Assembly: GCF_030389495.1 (NCBI RefSeq)
Contig: NZ_CP127832.1
Span: forward strand, 682,001-746,000
Reading direction: 5' to 3'
Length of the DNA: 64,000 nt
DNA from: Ligilactobacillus cholophilus
GTDB taxonomy: Bacteria; Bacillota; Bacilli; Lactobacillales; Lactobacillaceae
Shown: positions 19,875 through 28,990 of the stretch, in pieces
Position numbering within the stretch: position 1 is the stretch's first letter
Layout of the letters: each line of letters opens with the position of its first letter
Translations under genes and position numbers: made by a program
The notes under the pieces: model-generated
Databases searched by the model: none
Told to the model about the DNA's origin: nothing
What the model saw: the letters and a program-made list of their open reading frames with translations, nothing else

Positions 19875-20851
19875 TGTTGAGTCCTCAAATAACTGTACGT
19901 GCGCATACAAATATTGCATTAGTAAAATATTGGGGAAAAGAGAATCAAGATCTTATAATTCCAATGAATGGATCCCTTTCCTTAACGTTAGATCATTTTT
20001 ATACAGACACAAGCGTACAGTTTGATAGCAATTTAAAAAATGATATTTTTTCATTAAATGGTAATATACAAAATAATTTACAAGTTTCCAAGTTCCTAGA
20101 TATTGTCCGAAAAAAAGCAAATATCAAATTATTTGCTCGAATTGATTCAGTTAATCATGTGCCATCAACTGCTGGATTAGCATCTTCAGCATCTGCATAT
20201 GCCGCATTAGCCGCTGCTGCAAGTAAAGCTGCTGGTTTAAATTTAAATCGTCAAGACTTATCTAAATTAGCTCGAAAAGGATCTGGCTCAGCGTGTCGAT
20301 CAATTTACGGCGGATTTGTTGAATGGGTAAAAGGATATGACGATGATAGTTCTTATGCTGTTCCTATAGAAGAAGAATTAGATTGGGAAATTGGCATGCT
20401 GGTTGCAATGGTTAATCGTAATGAAAAAAAAGTATCATCAAGAGCAGGAATGCAAGGTGTTGTTGAAACTTCTCCTTTCTATTCAGCATGGGTTAAAAGC
20501 GTTAATAATGATTTAATAAATATAAAAGATGCTATTAAAAAACGAGACTTTAAATTAATAGGTGAAATAACTGAAAGTAATGCTTTAAGAATGCACTCTT
20601 TAAATTTAAGTGCTACCCCACATTTTAATTATTTTGAACCGATGAGTTTAGAAATTATGCAAGCTGTTGAAAAAATTCGAGAAGAACAAAATATTTTATG
20701 CTACTACACTCTTGATGCTGGTCCAAACGTAAAAATTTTATGTCAACAAAAAGATGCAGCAATAATTAAAAATGAATTATCTCAAAAATTCTCAAATATC
20801 GAATTTGAGTTTGCTAAACCTGGACCAGGAATTAAGTATCTAAATAAATAA
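19874..20851 (+). CDS. mvaD: Diphosphomevalonate decarboxylase
   Basis: This GHMP-superfamily enzyme converts mevalonate diphosphate to isopentenyl diphosphate with ATP use. The 325-residue protein has TNIALVKYWGKENQDLIIP at the N-terminus, the signature LASSASAYAALAAAASKAAGL near residue 105, RSIYGGFVEW, and TLDAGPNVK near 285. Its ATG overlaps the mvk stop by one base and GGAGGA lies inside mvk, indicating coupled translation. Confidence 0.95.
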   Translation: MLSPQITVRAHTNIALVKYWGKENQDLIIPMNGSLSLTLDHFYTDTSVQFDSNLKNDIFSLNGNIQNNLQVSKFLDIVRKKANIKLFARIDSVNHVPSTAGLASSASAYAALAAAASKAAGLNLNRQDLSKLARKGSGSACRSIYGGFVEWVKGYDDDSSYAVPIEEELDWEIGMLVAMVNRNEKKVSSRAGMQGVVETSPFYSAWVKSVNNDLINIKDAIKKRDFKLIGEITESNALRMHSLNLSATPHFNYFEPMSLEIMQAVEKIREEQNILCYYTLDAGPNVKILCQQKDAAIIKNELSQKFSNIEFEFAKPGPGIKYLNK

Positions 20852-20863
20852 GGATGTGGTTGT

Positions 20864-21934
20864 GTGATTAATATTAAAGTCCCTGGGAAATTATATATTG
20901 CTGGTGAGTATGCAGTTGTTGAAAATGGTTTTCCTGCTGTTGTAACAACAATTAATAGATTTATTAATTTATCAATAAAAGAATCATCTGAACAACATGG
21001 TACAATTTTCTCTAAGCAATATCAGGATACTCCCCTTTCATGGATTCGCGATAAGAATCAAGTTAATTTAATTAATCACACAGATTCATTAGATTATGTT
21101 TTATCAGCAATTCATGTAACTGAAAAATTTTTAATTGAAAATCATATTCAATTAAAAAATTTTGATTTAGTTATTGATAGTCAATTAGATAATGGTGATG
21201 GTAAAAAATATGGATTAGGTTCTTCAGCAGCCGTTACAGTAGGTGTAGTCAAAGTTCTTTGTGCATTTTATAACTTTAAAATTGATCGACTAACCTTATT
21301 TAAACTTGCAGCTCTTGCACATTATAATATACAAGGAAATGGTTCGCTTGGAGATATTGCAGCAATTGCTTATACTGGTTGGATTGGATATCATTCAGTA
21401 AACCGCGATTGGTTAGAAAAGCAAAATCAAAAATCATTACTACCTTTAATTCAACAAAACTGGCCAGATTTAAAAATTGAAACGCTAACTGCACCATCTG
21501 ATTTAAAATTATTAATTGGATGGACTGGCATACCAGCATCTACTAGTCACTTAATAAAAGAAGTTAAAGCTTATCATGAGGCTAACTATCAAGATTTTAT
21601 TTTAAAAAGTAAAGATTGTGTATCAAAATTAATTGAAGGGTTTAAAAAACAAAATCTCGCATTAATTCAAAAAGAGATAAATACTAACCACCACCTATTA
21701 AATAATTTAGGAAAATTAAGTGGCGTTGAAATTGAGACACCTAAGTTAAAAAGATTAATTGAAATTGCTAATAATAATGGTGGTTCTGCAAAAACATCAG
21801 GTGCAGGTGGTGGCGATTGTGGTATTGCCATTTTTAACAAAAATGATAACTATAAAAATGTAATTCAAGAATGGAAAAAAAATAACATTATCCCCCTTCA
21901 ATTATCAATCTATCAAGAGGAAATTTTATCATGA
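20864..21934 (+). CDS. pmk: Phosphomevalonate kinase
   Basis: This GHMP kinase makes mevalonate diphosphate. The 356-residue protein has KVPGKLYIAGEYAVVENGFPAV at its N-terminus, the ATP loop KKYGLGSSAAVTVGVVKVLC near 115 and KTSGAGGGDCGIAIF near 310. The start is GTG with AAGGATG upstream. The order mvk-mvaD-pmk is shared with lactobacilli, streptococci and staphylococci. Confidence 0.94.
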   Translation: MINIKVPGKLYIAGEYAVVENGFPAVVTTINRFINLSIKESSEQHGTIFSKQYQDTPLSWIRDKNQVNLINHTDSLDYVLSAIHVTEKFLIENHIQLKNFDLVIDSQLDNGDGKKYGLGSSAAVTVGVVKVLCAFYNFKIDRLTLFKLAALAHYNIQGNGSLGDIAAIAYTGWIGYHSVNRDWLEKQNQKSLLPLIQQNWPDLKIETLTAPSDLKLLIGWTGIPASTSHLIKEVKAYHEANYQDFILKSKDCVSKLIEGFKKQNLALIQKEINTNHHLLNNLGKLSGVEIETPKLKRLIEIANNNGGSAKTSGAGGGDCGIAIFNKNDNYKNVIQEWKKNNIIPLQLSIYQEEILS

Positions 21935-22956
21935 ATATTCAAGAACATCGAAAAGACGAACATGTAATTATAGCCGAAAAACAATATCACGATAAAAGTT
22001 TTAATCAACTGGATCAAGTAGAGTTAATGCTTGATAATCTACCTGAAATTAGTCGAGATGAAGTTTCACTAAAAACAACATTAATGGGATATCAAATAGA
22101 TAGTCCCTTTTTTATTAATGCAATTACTGGGGGAAGTCCTGAAACTGATAAATATAATTTTCAGTTAGCAGAAGCTGCAAACTATTGTAAAATTCCTTTT
22201 GCAACAGGATCAATAAGTGTTGCATTAAAAAATAAAAATTGCCAAGCAGGTTTTGCTAAATTACGAGAAATAACTCAAGATACTTTATTATTCACTAATT
22301 TAGGTGCTGGAAACACATTAGAAAATGCTCAAAAAGCACTTAAAATTTGTCAAGCTGACGGATTGCAGATTCATTTAAATGTTGCTCAAGAAATTGTAAT
22401 GCCTGAAGGAGATCGTGAATTTTATTGGAAAGACAATATTGAGCAAATTGTTTCTAATTTAAATAAACCAATAATGATTAAAGAAGTTGGACAAGGAATT
22501 TCACCTACAACCATCAACAAGCTTGCCTCAATTGGAATCCAAAACATTGATCTAGGTGCTAAAGGTGGTACTAATTTTATAAGAATTGAAAATCAACGTA
22601 GACACGATTCTCATGATTACCAATATATAAATGATTTAGGTTTTAGTTTAGCGCAATGTTTGCTTAGTATTAAACCTTATACAAATTATATTTCATTTAC
22701 TGCTTCTGGAGGAATTCGAAATCCACTAGATATAGTTAAAGCACTTTGTCTCGGTGCTGATAATGTAGGAATTTCAGGATATTTTTTACATATATTAATT
22801 AAATATGGAAAAAATGAATTAATTGAAACAATTGAAAAATTTAAAGAAGAAATAAAAGATATTATGGTCCTTTTAGGATGTAAAAACATTGCTGAATTAC
22901 ATGAAACAAAATATTTTCTAAGCCCTGAGCTTTTAACTTTTAAAAATCAATTATAA
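21931..22956 (+). CDS. fni: Type 2 isopentenyl-diphosphate delta-isomerase (FMN-dependent)
   Basis: This flavoprotein interconverts isopentenyl and dimethylallyl diphosphate. The 341-residue TIM-barrel protein has the family features FINAITGGSPETDKYNFQLA, FATGSISVALK, the QxHxN-type motif LQIHLNVAQE, GAKGGTNFIRIEN and the FMN-binding TASGGIRNPLDIVKAL. Its ATG overlaps the pmk stop by four bases (ATGA). It closes the mevalonate cluster before a strong bidirectional terminator. Confidence 0.95.
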   Translation: MNIQEHRKDEHVIIAEKQYHDKSFNQLDQVELMLDNLPEISRDEVSLKTTLMGYQIDSPFFINAITGGSPETDKYNFQLAEAANYCKIPFATGSISVALKNKNCQAGFAKLREITQDTLLFTNLGAGNTLENAQKALKICQADGLQIHLNVAQEIVMPEGDREFYWKDNIEQIVSNLNKPIMIKEVGQGISPTTINKLASIGIQNIDLGAKGGTNFIRIENQRRHDSHDYQYINDLGFSLAQCLLSIKPYTNYISFTASGGIRNPLDIVKALCLGADNVGISGYFLHILIKYGKNELIETIEKFKEEIKDIMVLLGCKNIAELHETKYFLSPELLTFKNQL

Positions 22957-22958
22957 AT

Positions 22959-22995
22959 AAAAAGACACAAGAATTACAATTCTTGTGTCTTTTTA
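22959..22995. terminator. Bidirectional terminator between fni and the RsmF-like gene
   Basis: The arms AAAGACACAAGAATT and AATTCTTGTGTCTTT form a long perfect hairpin with A-rich and T-rich flanks, serving both convergent transcripts. Confidence 0.92.
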
Positions 22996-22996
22996 T

Positions 22997-24370
22997 TTAT
23001 TTAAATCGAATTTTTTTAGGTATGAAATTTTTAACAATTCCATTTACTACTTTGCCAAATGAAAATGCTTTTTGATTACAAGTTAACAAATACCAACCAT
23101 TCATAACCTGTACATCAATATTCACAGTTTCACCTCTCAAATATTTTGCCCATTGATCATTTGTAAATTCAATTTTTTTATTTGTATGTTCGGGATTCAA
23201 AGTAAGAGCTAAAGCATAACTTGGTTCAAATCTCTTTTTCTTAAATTCACCTAGGTATAAACCTGGGCGCATAAATTTTAGTTTACTGATATCTGGCCAA
23301 TCATTTTTATAAAAATATAAATGATTATTGAATACTTTAAAATTATCAATATTTTGATTAGCTAAATCATCTGAAAAAGGTTTAATAAATTGTCGCCATA
23401 ACTCAAACTCTGTTTTATTTAATTGAAAATTATTTTGTTTATTCCTTTTTCTTTTTTTCTTTTTAATTACTTTTTGTGGTTCTGTAGATTCAAATTTTGC
23501 AATAAACTGTCCTTCCCCTTTAAAATGATGTGGCATAAGACGAACACATTTAACGAGTTCTGGATTACCATTTGCAAAATCTGGTCTACCAGCATCCATT
23601 CCATCACATTTTTCAATATTAGCTAATCTTAAAGTTCTATAATTGTCTAAAATCCATTGTACTACTTGTTCATCTTCTTCGGGTGCAAAGGTACATGTGG
23701 AATAAATCAATTCTCCGCCTGGTTTTAAAACTTTAATTACATCACTTAAAATGTTTTTTTGGCGAACTGAACATTCATTTGGATAATCCTTGTGCCAATA
23801 TTTAATTGCATCATGATTTTTTCTAAACATACCTTCTCCTGAACATGGAGCATCTACAATAATTTTATCAAATATTGGAGGAAAGTTTTGCGAAATATTT
23901 TCAGGACTTTCATTTAAAATAATTACATTTTTAGCACCAAATCGTTCTAAATTTTCCACTAAAATTTCTGCTCGCTTATGATTTATTTCATTACTTACTA
24001 ATAACCCTTCATTATCTAATTGTTGAGCTATATGGGTAGATTTTCCACCTGGAGCAGCACATAAATCTAATATAAATTCTCCTGGTTTTGCATTTACAAC
24101 TTGACCAACATACATAGCACTAACATCTTGACTATATACATAACCAGATTGATGTTCTAATGATTTTCCGTGTATTTGCCCATAGTACCCATTATTTATA
24201 AACGGAATTGGTTCTCCTAAGGACATGCTTATATCTTTATAATTCAATTTTAGTGAATTTATTCTAAAAGCTTTTTGAGTATCTTCATTTAAACTATCAA
24301 AAAAGCTTTGTGCTTCATTTTCCAATAATTTTTTATACTTTTCAATAAAGTCTTTTGGTAATTGCAACAT
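22997..24370 (-). CDS. RsmB/NOP-family (RsmF-like) rRNA cytosine-C5 methyltransferase
   Basis: The enzyme is expected to make 5-methylcytosine in 16S rRNA. The 457-residue protein has the SAM-binding motif ILDLCAAPGGKSTHIAQQL near residue 110, the catalytic DAPCSGEGMFRK near 185 and YSTCTFAPEEDEQVV near 235 with the second catalytic cysteine, and a C-terminal RsmF-specific RNA-binding extension with a basic linker (KKKKRKRNKQN). Its start is unusual: no Shine-Dalgarno is within 20 bases, but AAAGGAG lies at 24411-24405 beyond a 9-bp hairpin that would bring it close to the ATG. Confidence 0.9.
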   Translation of the reverse strand: MLQLPKDFIEKYKKLLENEAQSFFDSLNEDTQKAFRINSLKLNYKDISMSLGEPIPFINNGYYGQIHGKSLEHQSGYVYSQDVSAMYVGQVVNAKPGEFILDLCAAPGGKSTHIAQQLDNEGLLVSNEINHKRAEILVENLERFGAKNVIILNESPENISQNFPPIFDKIIVDAPCSGEGMFRKNHDAIKYWHKDYPNECSVRQKNILSDVIKVLKPGGELIYSTCTFAPEEDEQVVQWILDNYRTLRLANIEKCDGMDAGRPDFANGNPELVKCVRLMPHHFKGEGQFIAKFESTEPQKVIKKKKRKRNKQNNFQLNKTEFELWRQFIKPFSDDLANQNIDNFKVFNNHLYFYKNDWPDISKLKFMRPGLYLGEFKKKRFEPSYALALTLNPEHTNKKIEFTNDQWAKYLRGETVNIDVQVMNGWYLLTCNQKAFSFGKVVNGIVKNFIPKKIRFK

Positions 24371-24376
24371 AAAAAT

Positions 24377-24411
24377 AGAAGTGGTCCCTTTATTACCACT
24401 TCTGCTCCTTT
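24377..24411 (-). promoter_or_regulatory. Hairpin between Shine-Dalgarno and start codon; possible terminator
   Basis: On the minus strand AAAGGAG (24411-24405) is followed by a perfect hairpin AGAAGTGGT / ACCACTTCT (24403-24395 and 24385-24377, 9-base loop), then ATTTTT and the ATG at 24370. Without the hairpin the spacing would be 34 bases; with it folded, about 7. The hairpin plus U-run can also be read as an intrinsic terminator of the upstream membrane-protein gene. Confidence 0.65.
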
Positions 24412-24423
24412 CTGGAATTAATA

Positions 24424-25404
24424 TTAATATTTAATATTTAATTTACTGATTTTCTTACGTACGATTATATAGAAAATTAAACTTGACATTAAGTAAAAAA
24501 TAACAATAAATGGAATTAATTGTATATATGTACTTAACGTAAATATCATTGTTCCTAATAACGTCCCTATTATGATACCAATTCCATTGTAAATTGTAAA
24601 TGAACGCCATTCATTAAATATAACTCGCTTTTTATCTCTTAAAGAAAATAACTCTTCACGATAATCTTTATTTCCAGCAACTGTCCATAAGATTATTGCT
24701 GCTAGCATTGCAAAAATAATCAAAACTAATCCCATTAATTGAACAAAATGGTTAGATACCCATGATCCACTTTGAACAAATGTGTTCTGTTTATTAATTT
24801 TTTTAACACTTGCAGCATTAAATGTTTTTTTCAACATCTTTGTAGAAAAATCTTTACGTCCATCTATTTTAATTAGAAAATCATTGGACATTAGATTTTC
24901 CATAATTTCTTTTCCTCCAGCAATAAAAATTTGGTTATCTAATTTTGAATGAGTTTGATCACCCATAACACCTAATACTGGAATATAATAATTTCCATAA
25001 TGCAAATATGCTTGATCTTTAGGTTTATATAATTTTTTACTTAAATTTTGACCTACAACAGCTACATTTACAATTGAATCAAAATCATTTTTAGAAAAAA
25101 AAGATCCTGAAATCATTGGCGGAATTGGAAAATTTCCCTTTCCATAAAAATAAGTTACATTTTTGTCTTTCTTTGATTGAAAATGTACTTGAACATTATT
25201 TATTTTAGAACATTCATTTAATTCATCAGTAAACTTACTTAATTTTTCATTTTCTTTTAAATTGATTTGATAAGTTTGTGCTGTTAAATTATGATTATTT
25301 AATTGTAATGTTAAATCTCGTTGATTAATCTTTGAGAAAATAAATACACATGCAAAAGAAAGAATCGCCGCATATAAGATCGTTAAAAAATTTTTTTTAG
25401 CCAT
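24424..25404 (-). CDS. Orphan FtsX/MacB-like membrane protein
   Basis: The 326-residue protein has one N-terminal membrane helix (about 8-25), an extracytoplasmic domain of about 190 residues, and three more helices at the C-terminus (about 222-245, 272-295, 297-318). This 1+3 topology with a large first loop is the layout of FtsX/MacB-type ABC permeases. The loop has MacB-periplasmic-domain-like features (ISGSFFSKNDFDSIVNVAVVGQNLSKKLY, PVLGVMGD). No ATPase gene is next to it, so either it works with a distant partner or it has another role. The assignment is by topology and motif, not a firm family match. Confidence 0.55.
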   Translation of the reverse strand: MAKKNFLTILYAAILSFACVFIFSKINQRDLTLQLNNHNLTAQTYQINLKENEKLSKFTDELNECSKINNVQVHFQSKKDKNVTYFYGKGNFPIPPMISGSFFSKNDFDSIVNVAVVGQNLSKKLYKPKDQAYLHYGNYYIPVLGVMGDQTHSKLDNQIFIAGGKEIMENLMSNDFLIKIDGRKDFSTKMLKKTFNAASVKKINKQNTFVQSGSWVSNHFVQLMGLVLIIFAMLAAIILWTVAGNKDYREELFSLRDKKRVIFNEWRSFTIYNGIGIIIGTLLGTMIFTLSTYIQLIPFIVIFYLMSSLIFYIIVRKKISKLNIKY

Positions 25405-25450
25405 AAACTACATCCTAACTGATTAAAATTAAACATTTCATTACTATAAA

Positions 25451-26206
25451 TTAATCAGTAAAATATTCTACAAATTTATCTGCCATTTCAACAGTTGTAT
25501 CAAATGATACTTTATGTCCTGCCCCTTCTGTAGTTGTCATAGTCACATTTTTAGCATATGGTTTTCCACTTACTTCATCATAAAATTTCTTAGTTAAATC
25601 ATAAGGTACCATTTTATCATCTGTGCCATGCCAAAAATGTAATGGTCGTCCTGCAATCTTCTCTGGGTTTAATGATAAATCAATCTCATTTAATCCAGCA
25701 AGTTGCTCATGTATAAAGTCTTCAGGAATATTTTCAATACCAGGTAAATTATCTATTAATAATTTTGCAAATGCTACTGGATTAGGTGTTCCTTCTAAAC
25801 ATACTGCACATTTAATCCATGGATAAACAGTAAAAATTGCACAAGTAGTAATTCCACCCATTGATAGACCACTAACTGCAACTTTATTATCTAATATTAA
25901 GTCTTGTTGTGCATATAGTTTAACAAATTTTGGAAATTCTTCAATTGATTTTTCAATTATTTGCCAAAATTGTAATTGGTGATCTTTTGTTGGTCCATCA
26001 GCACGTTCTCCATGAAATAACGCTTCTGGTAATACAACTCTAAAACCTCTTTTGGCAATTTCATATCCTTGAGTTAGTACATTTTCCTTTCTACCAAGCC
26101 AACCATGATAAAAAATAATTAGTGGTAAAGGATCATCTATTTTGCTTTCTTCCACTATTTCTAAAAATGGTAAATTTTCATACATTTTGTGAGAAATTGA
26201 AATCAT
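25451..26206 (-). CDS. Alpha/beta hydrolase, prolyl-oligopeptidase-like esterase
   Basis: The 251-residue protein has an alpha/beta hydrolase fold: the oxyanion strand IIFYHGWLG near residue 33, the nucleophile elbow GLSMGG near 118, the acid in HGTDDKMVPY near 195 and the catalytic histidine in GAGHKVSFD near 232. It resembles small cytoplasmic esterases such as YtaP/YjfH-type proteins. The substrate is unknown. It is divergent from the HAD phosphatase gene and stands alone. Confidence 0.85.
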   Translation of the reverse strand: MISISHKMYENLPFLEIVEESKIDDPLPLIIFYHGWLGRKENVLTQGYEIAKRGFRVVLPEALFHGERADGPTKDHQLQFWQIIEKSIEEFPKFVKLYAQQDLILDNKVAVSGLSMGGITTCAIFTVYPWIKCAVCLEGTPNPVAFAKLLIDNLPGIENIPEDFIHEQLAGLNEIDLSLNPEKIAGRPLHFWHGTDDKMVPYDLTKKFYDEVSGKPYAKNVTMTTTEGAGHKVSFDTTVEMADKFVEYFTD

Positions 26207-26341
26207 AAATTTGCTCCTTATTATTTATAGTTGATTAATTATATTAAACATTATAACGCTTTATTATAAATAAACTCTAGCATTTATAATGTGTTTGTGT
26301 TAATTTTATATTAATTACGATTTTACAAGGGAGGTATAATA

Positions 26342-27151
26342 TTGAATAGAAAACTAATTGCATTAGATTTAGATGGAACAACCTTAAATAGTAACTCTGA
26401 ATTATCTTTTAAAACTAAGCAAGTTTTAAAAAAAGCTCAAGATGCTGGCCATATTGTTTCAATAGTAACTGGAAGACCTAACCGAAATTCTGTTAATTAT
26501 TATGATGAACTTAATCTAACAAGTCCCATGATTAATTTTAATGGCGCTTTAGGTCATATTCCTCACAAAAAATGGGACAAAGAGTATGAATTAACATTTA
26601 ATAAAAAAATTGCATTTGAAATTTTAAAAGAAAAGGAAAATTTAGGAATCAAAGTAATAGCTGCTGAAGGGAAAAACTTAGCACTTGCCGATGTTCCCAA
26701 TCATACTTGGGGAGATTATTTTCCTACTGCATTAACTTCAAATGAAGTTCTTAATAAATTTAATCTTAAACAAGACCCTACTTCAATGATGTTACTTGTA
26801 GATAAAGAAAAAAAGGAACTGATTGTTAACGAGCTAAACTCAAGTTTTGGTGATCGCATAAGCGTTGGTGTATGGGGAGGACCAAATCCAATACTAGAAC
26901 TATCTCCACGAGGAATTAATAAAACATATGGTATACGGTATTTAGCAAATCATTTTAAAATTGAGCAAAAAGATATCATTGCATTTGGAGATGAACACAA
27001 TGATGCTGAAATGCTTACATATGCCGGATGGGGAGTTGCTATGAAAAATGGAACTGAACAAATTCGTTCATTAGCAAATGATGTTACTTCTTTAGATAAT
27101 GATCATGATGGTATGGCTTTTTATCTAGAAGATTATTTAGACTTGGCATAA
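26342..27151 (+). CDS. Cof-type HAD-IIB sugar phosphatase
   Basis: The 269-residue protein is a haloacid dehalogenase superfamily phosphatase with motif I ALDLDGTTLN at the N-terminus, motif II SIVTGRP, motif III lysine region and motif IV AFGDEHNDAEML near 220, plus a C2 cap. Cof-type enzymes dephosphorylate sugar phosphates and similar small molecules. The start is a TTG 8 bases after GGGAGG. No neighbour gives a hint of its substrate. Confidence 0.88.
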   Translation: MNRKLIALDLDGTTLNSNSELSFKTKQVLKKAQDAGHIVSIVTGRPNRNSVNYYDELNLTSPMINFNGALGHIPHKKWDKEYELTFNKKIAFEILKEKENLGIKVIAAEGKNLALADVPNHTWGDYFPTALTSNEVLNKFNLKQDPTSMMLLVDKEKKELIVNELNSSFGDRISVGVWGGPNPILELSPRGINKTYGIRYLANHFKIEQKDIIAFGDEHNDAEMLTYAGWGVAMKNGTEQIRSLANDVTSLDNDHDGMAFYLEDYLDLA

Positions 27152-27192
27152 TAAAAAATAGTCTAAGAATTAATTTCTTAGACTATTTTTTT
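27150..27192. terminator. Bidirectional terminator between HAD phosphatase and tautomerase genes
   Basis: The arms AATAGTCTAAGAA and TTCTTAGACTATT form a perfect hairpin with A- and T-rich flanks between convergent genes. Confidence 0.9.
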
Positions 27193-27379
27193 ATTTTTCA
27201 TCACTTTTTAAAACTCCGCCAACAGCATAACGATCTTTACGCATTTCTTCTAAAATGACATGTACATGTTCTGCTGGTGCACCTGTATTTTTAGTAACTG
27301 CATTAGTAATATCTTCAACAAGTTGTTTTAATTGTTCTTGTGAACGACCTTCAATTAATTCTACATGAACTAATGGCAT
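27191..27379 (-). CDS. 4-oxalocrotonate tautomerase family protein
   Basis: The protein is 62 residues, as usual for this family of small hexameric tautomerases. It begins [16 protein letters not shown]; after Met removal the N-terminal proline is the catalytic base. I chose the ATG at 27379 because it puts Pro second and has GAAAGGAG upstream. The natural substrate is unknown in lactobacilli, where such proteins are common (DmpI/YwhB-like). Confidence 0.9.
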   Translation of the reverse strand: MPLVHVELIEGRSQEQLKQLVEDITNAVTKNTGAPAEHVHVILEEMRKDRYAVGGVLKSDEK

Positions 27380-27531
27380 AATAAACATTCTCCTTTCAAT
27401 CTTCTTAGTATATGTTATCAAACAGAGCGATTAAAATCTAGATTTGAAAATATTATTAAGTCAAATTTTTAATTTAATTACAATCTTGATATAATTACCA
27501 TAGAATATTTAATCGAAGTGAGGTTTTAGTA

Positions 27532-28968
27532 ATGGCATATAATCAACAAAATTTATCTGCATGTACAAGCATCTTAGTTGGAAAAAAAGCTACTGCAGAT
27601 GGTTCAACAATGATTGGTCGAAATGAAGATTTTAAAAGTGCATGGCCTAAACATATGACTGTTCATCCTCATAAAGAAAATCTTCAGAATAATCATTACA
27701 CTTCTGCAGATAAAAATAGTAAATTTTCAATTGATTTACCTTCTACTAGCTTTAAATATACTGCTACTCCTGAATGGACTACCGAATATGGTTTAATGGA
27801 AGAAGACGGTATTAATGAATATAATGTAGCAATGAGTGCTACAGAAAGTGCATATGCAAATAAACGTGTTCTTGGATTTGATCCATTAACGAATGAAGGA
27901 ATTGCTGAAGAAGCAATGATAAACACCGTTTTACCATTTATTAAATCTGCACGTGAAGGAGTTGCACGTTTAGGCTCAATCGTTGAGAAACATGGTGCAG
28001 CTGAAGCTAATGGCGTTTTATTTTCTGATGTAAATGAAGTATGGTATATGGAAATTGGCTCTGGACACCATTGGGTTGCCCAACGAATCCCTGATGACTG
28101 CTATGCTGTTGTAGCTAATCAATTATCTATACAAGAAATTGATTTTTCAGATTCAGAAAACTTTATGTATTCCAAAGATATTGAGAAATTTGTAAGTAAA
28201 AATCATCTTAATCCAAGTAATAATGGTTTTAATTTCCGTAATATATTTGGTACTCATACATTTTCTGATGAAATTTACAACACTCCTCGTGTCTGGGATG
28301 GACAACGTCAGTTAAATCCTGAAATTAAACAAGAACCAATGAGTGATGATCTCCCATTCATCAGAAAAGCTAACAGGCTAATTCATTTAGATGACGTTCA
28401 AAATGTCCTTGCCTCCCACTTTAAAGGAACAGAATATGATCCACTTGGAAATGGTCCAAAAGATTTAAAGAATAAATTCAGACCAATTAGTCTTGCAAAG
28501 ACTCAAGAATCACATATATTACAATTACGTTCTAACGTCTCTTCGAAGTTAGCTGGTATTCATTGGCTAGCAATGGGAGTAGCTGCACAAAGTGTTTACG
28601 TCCCCTTCTATGCCAGTGCAACTGATGTTCACGAAGCTTATAAAAAAGGAGCTCAAGTATACTCACCTGATTCAGCATATTGGATTTATAAATTAGTTGG
28701 AGTTTTAGTTGATCCTCATTATCTTGAATTTGGTAAAATGCTGTCTGATGTCCAAGATGAACTTTATTCTAAATTTACTGAACTTATCTCAATAACAGAT
28801 AAAAATGCAACTAGTCTTGATGAGCCACAATTGACTGAATATTTAACAAAACAAAGTATTAAAATTCAACAACTTGGAATTACAAAGATGAAAGAATTGA
28901 CATATCAGTTAATAACAGAATCCACTGATATGTCAAAACTAAACTTTAAAACTGATTTAAATCTATAA
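27532..28968 (+). CDS. C69-family dipeptidase (PepD-like)
   Basis: This Ntn-hydrolase-type dipeptidase cleaves a broad set of dipeptides in the cytoplasm. The 478-residue protein has the catalytic Cys11 in SACTSILVGKKATADGSTMIGRNED; the cysteine is exposed by removal of the first 10 residues in the family. YPLHER-type details are not visible but the overall length and the EDGINEYNVAMSATES and MEIGSGHHWVAQRI blocks fit lactobacillar PepD. The MBL-like gene follows 22 bases downstream, so they may be cotranscribed. Confidence 0.9.
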   Translation: MAYNQQNLSACTSILVGKKATADGSTMIGRNEDFKSAWPKHMTVHPHKENLQNNHYTSADKNSKFSIDLPSTSFKYTATPEWTTEYGLMEEDGINEYNVAMSATESAYANKRVLGFDPLTNEGIAEEAMINTVLPFIKSAREGVARLGSIVEKHGAAEANGVLFSDVNEVWYMEIGSGHHWVAQRIPDDCYAVVANQLSIQEIDFSDSENFMYSKDIEKFVSKNHLNPSNNGFNFRNIFGTHTFSDEIYNTPRVWDGQRQLNPEIKQEPMSDDLPFIRKANRLIHLDDVQNVLASHFKGTEYDPLGNGPKDLKNKFRPISLAKTQESHILQLRSNVSSKLAGIHWLAMGVAAQSVYVPFYASATDVHEAYKKGAQVYSPDSAYWIYKLVGVLVDPHYLEFGKMLSDVQDELYSKFTELISITDKNATSLDEPQLTEYLTKQSIKIQQLGITKMKELTYQLITESTDMSKLNFKTDLNL

Positions 28969-28990
28969 TTAAAGGAGTTTTAATTATTCA

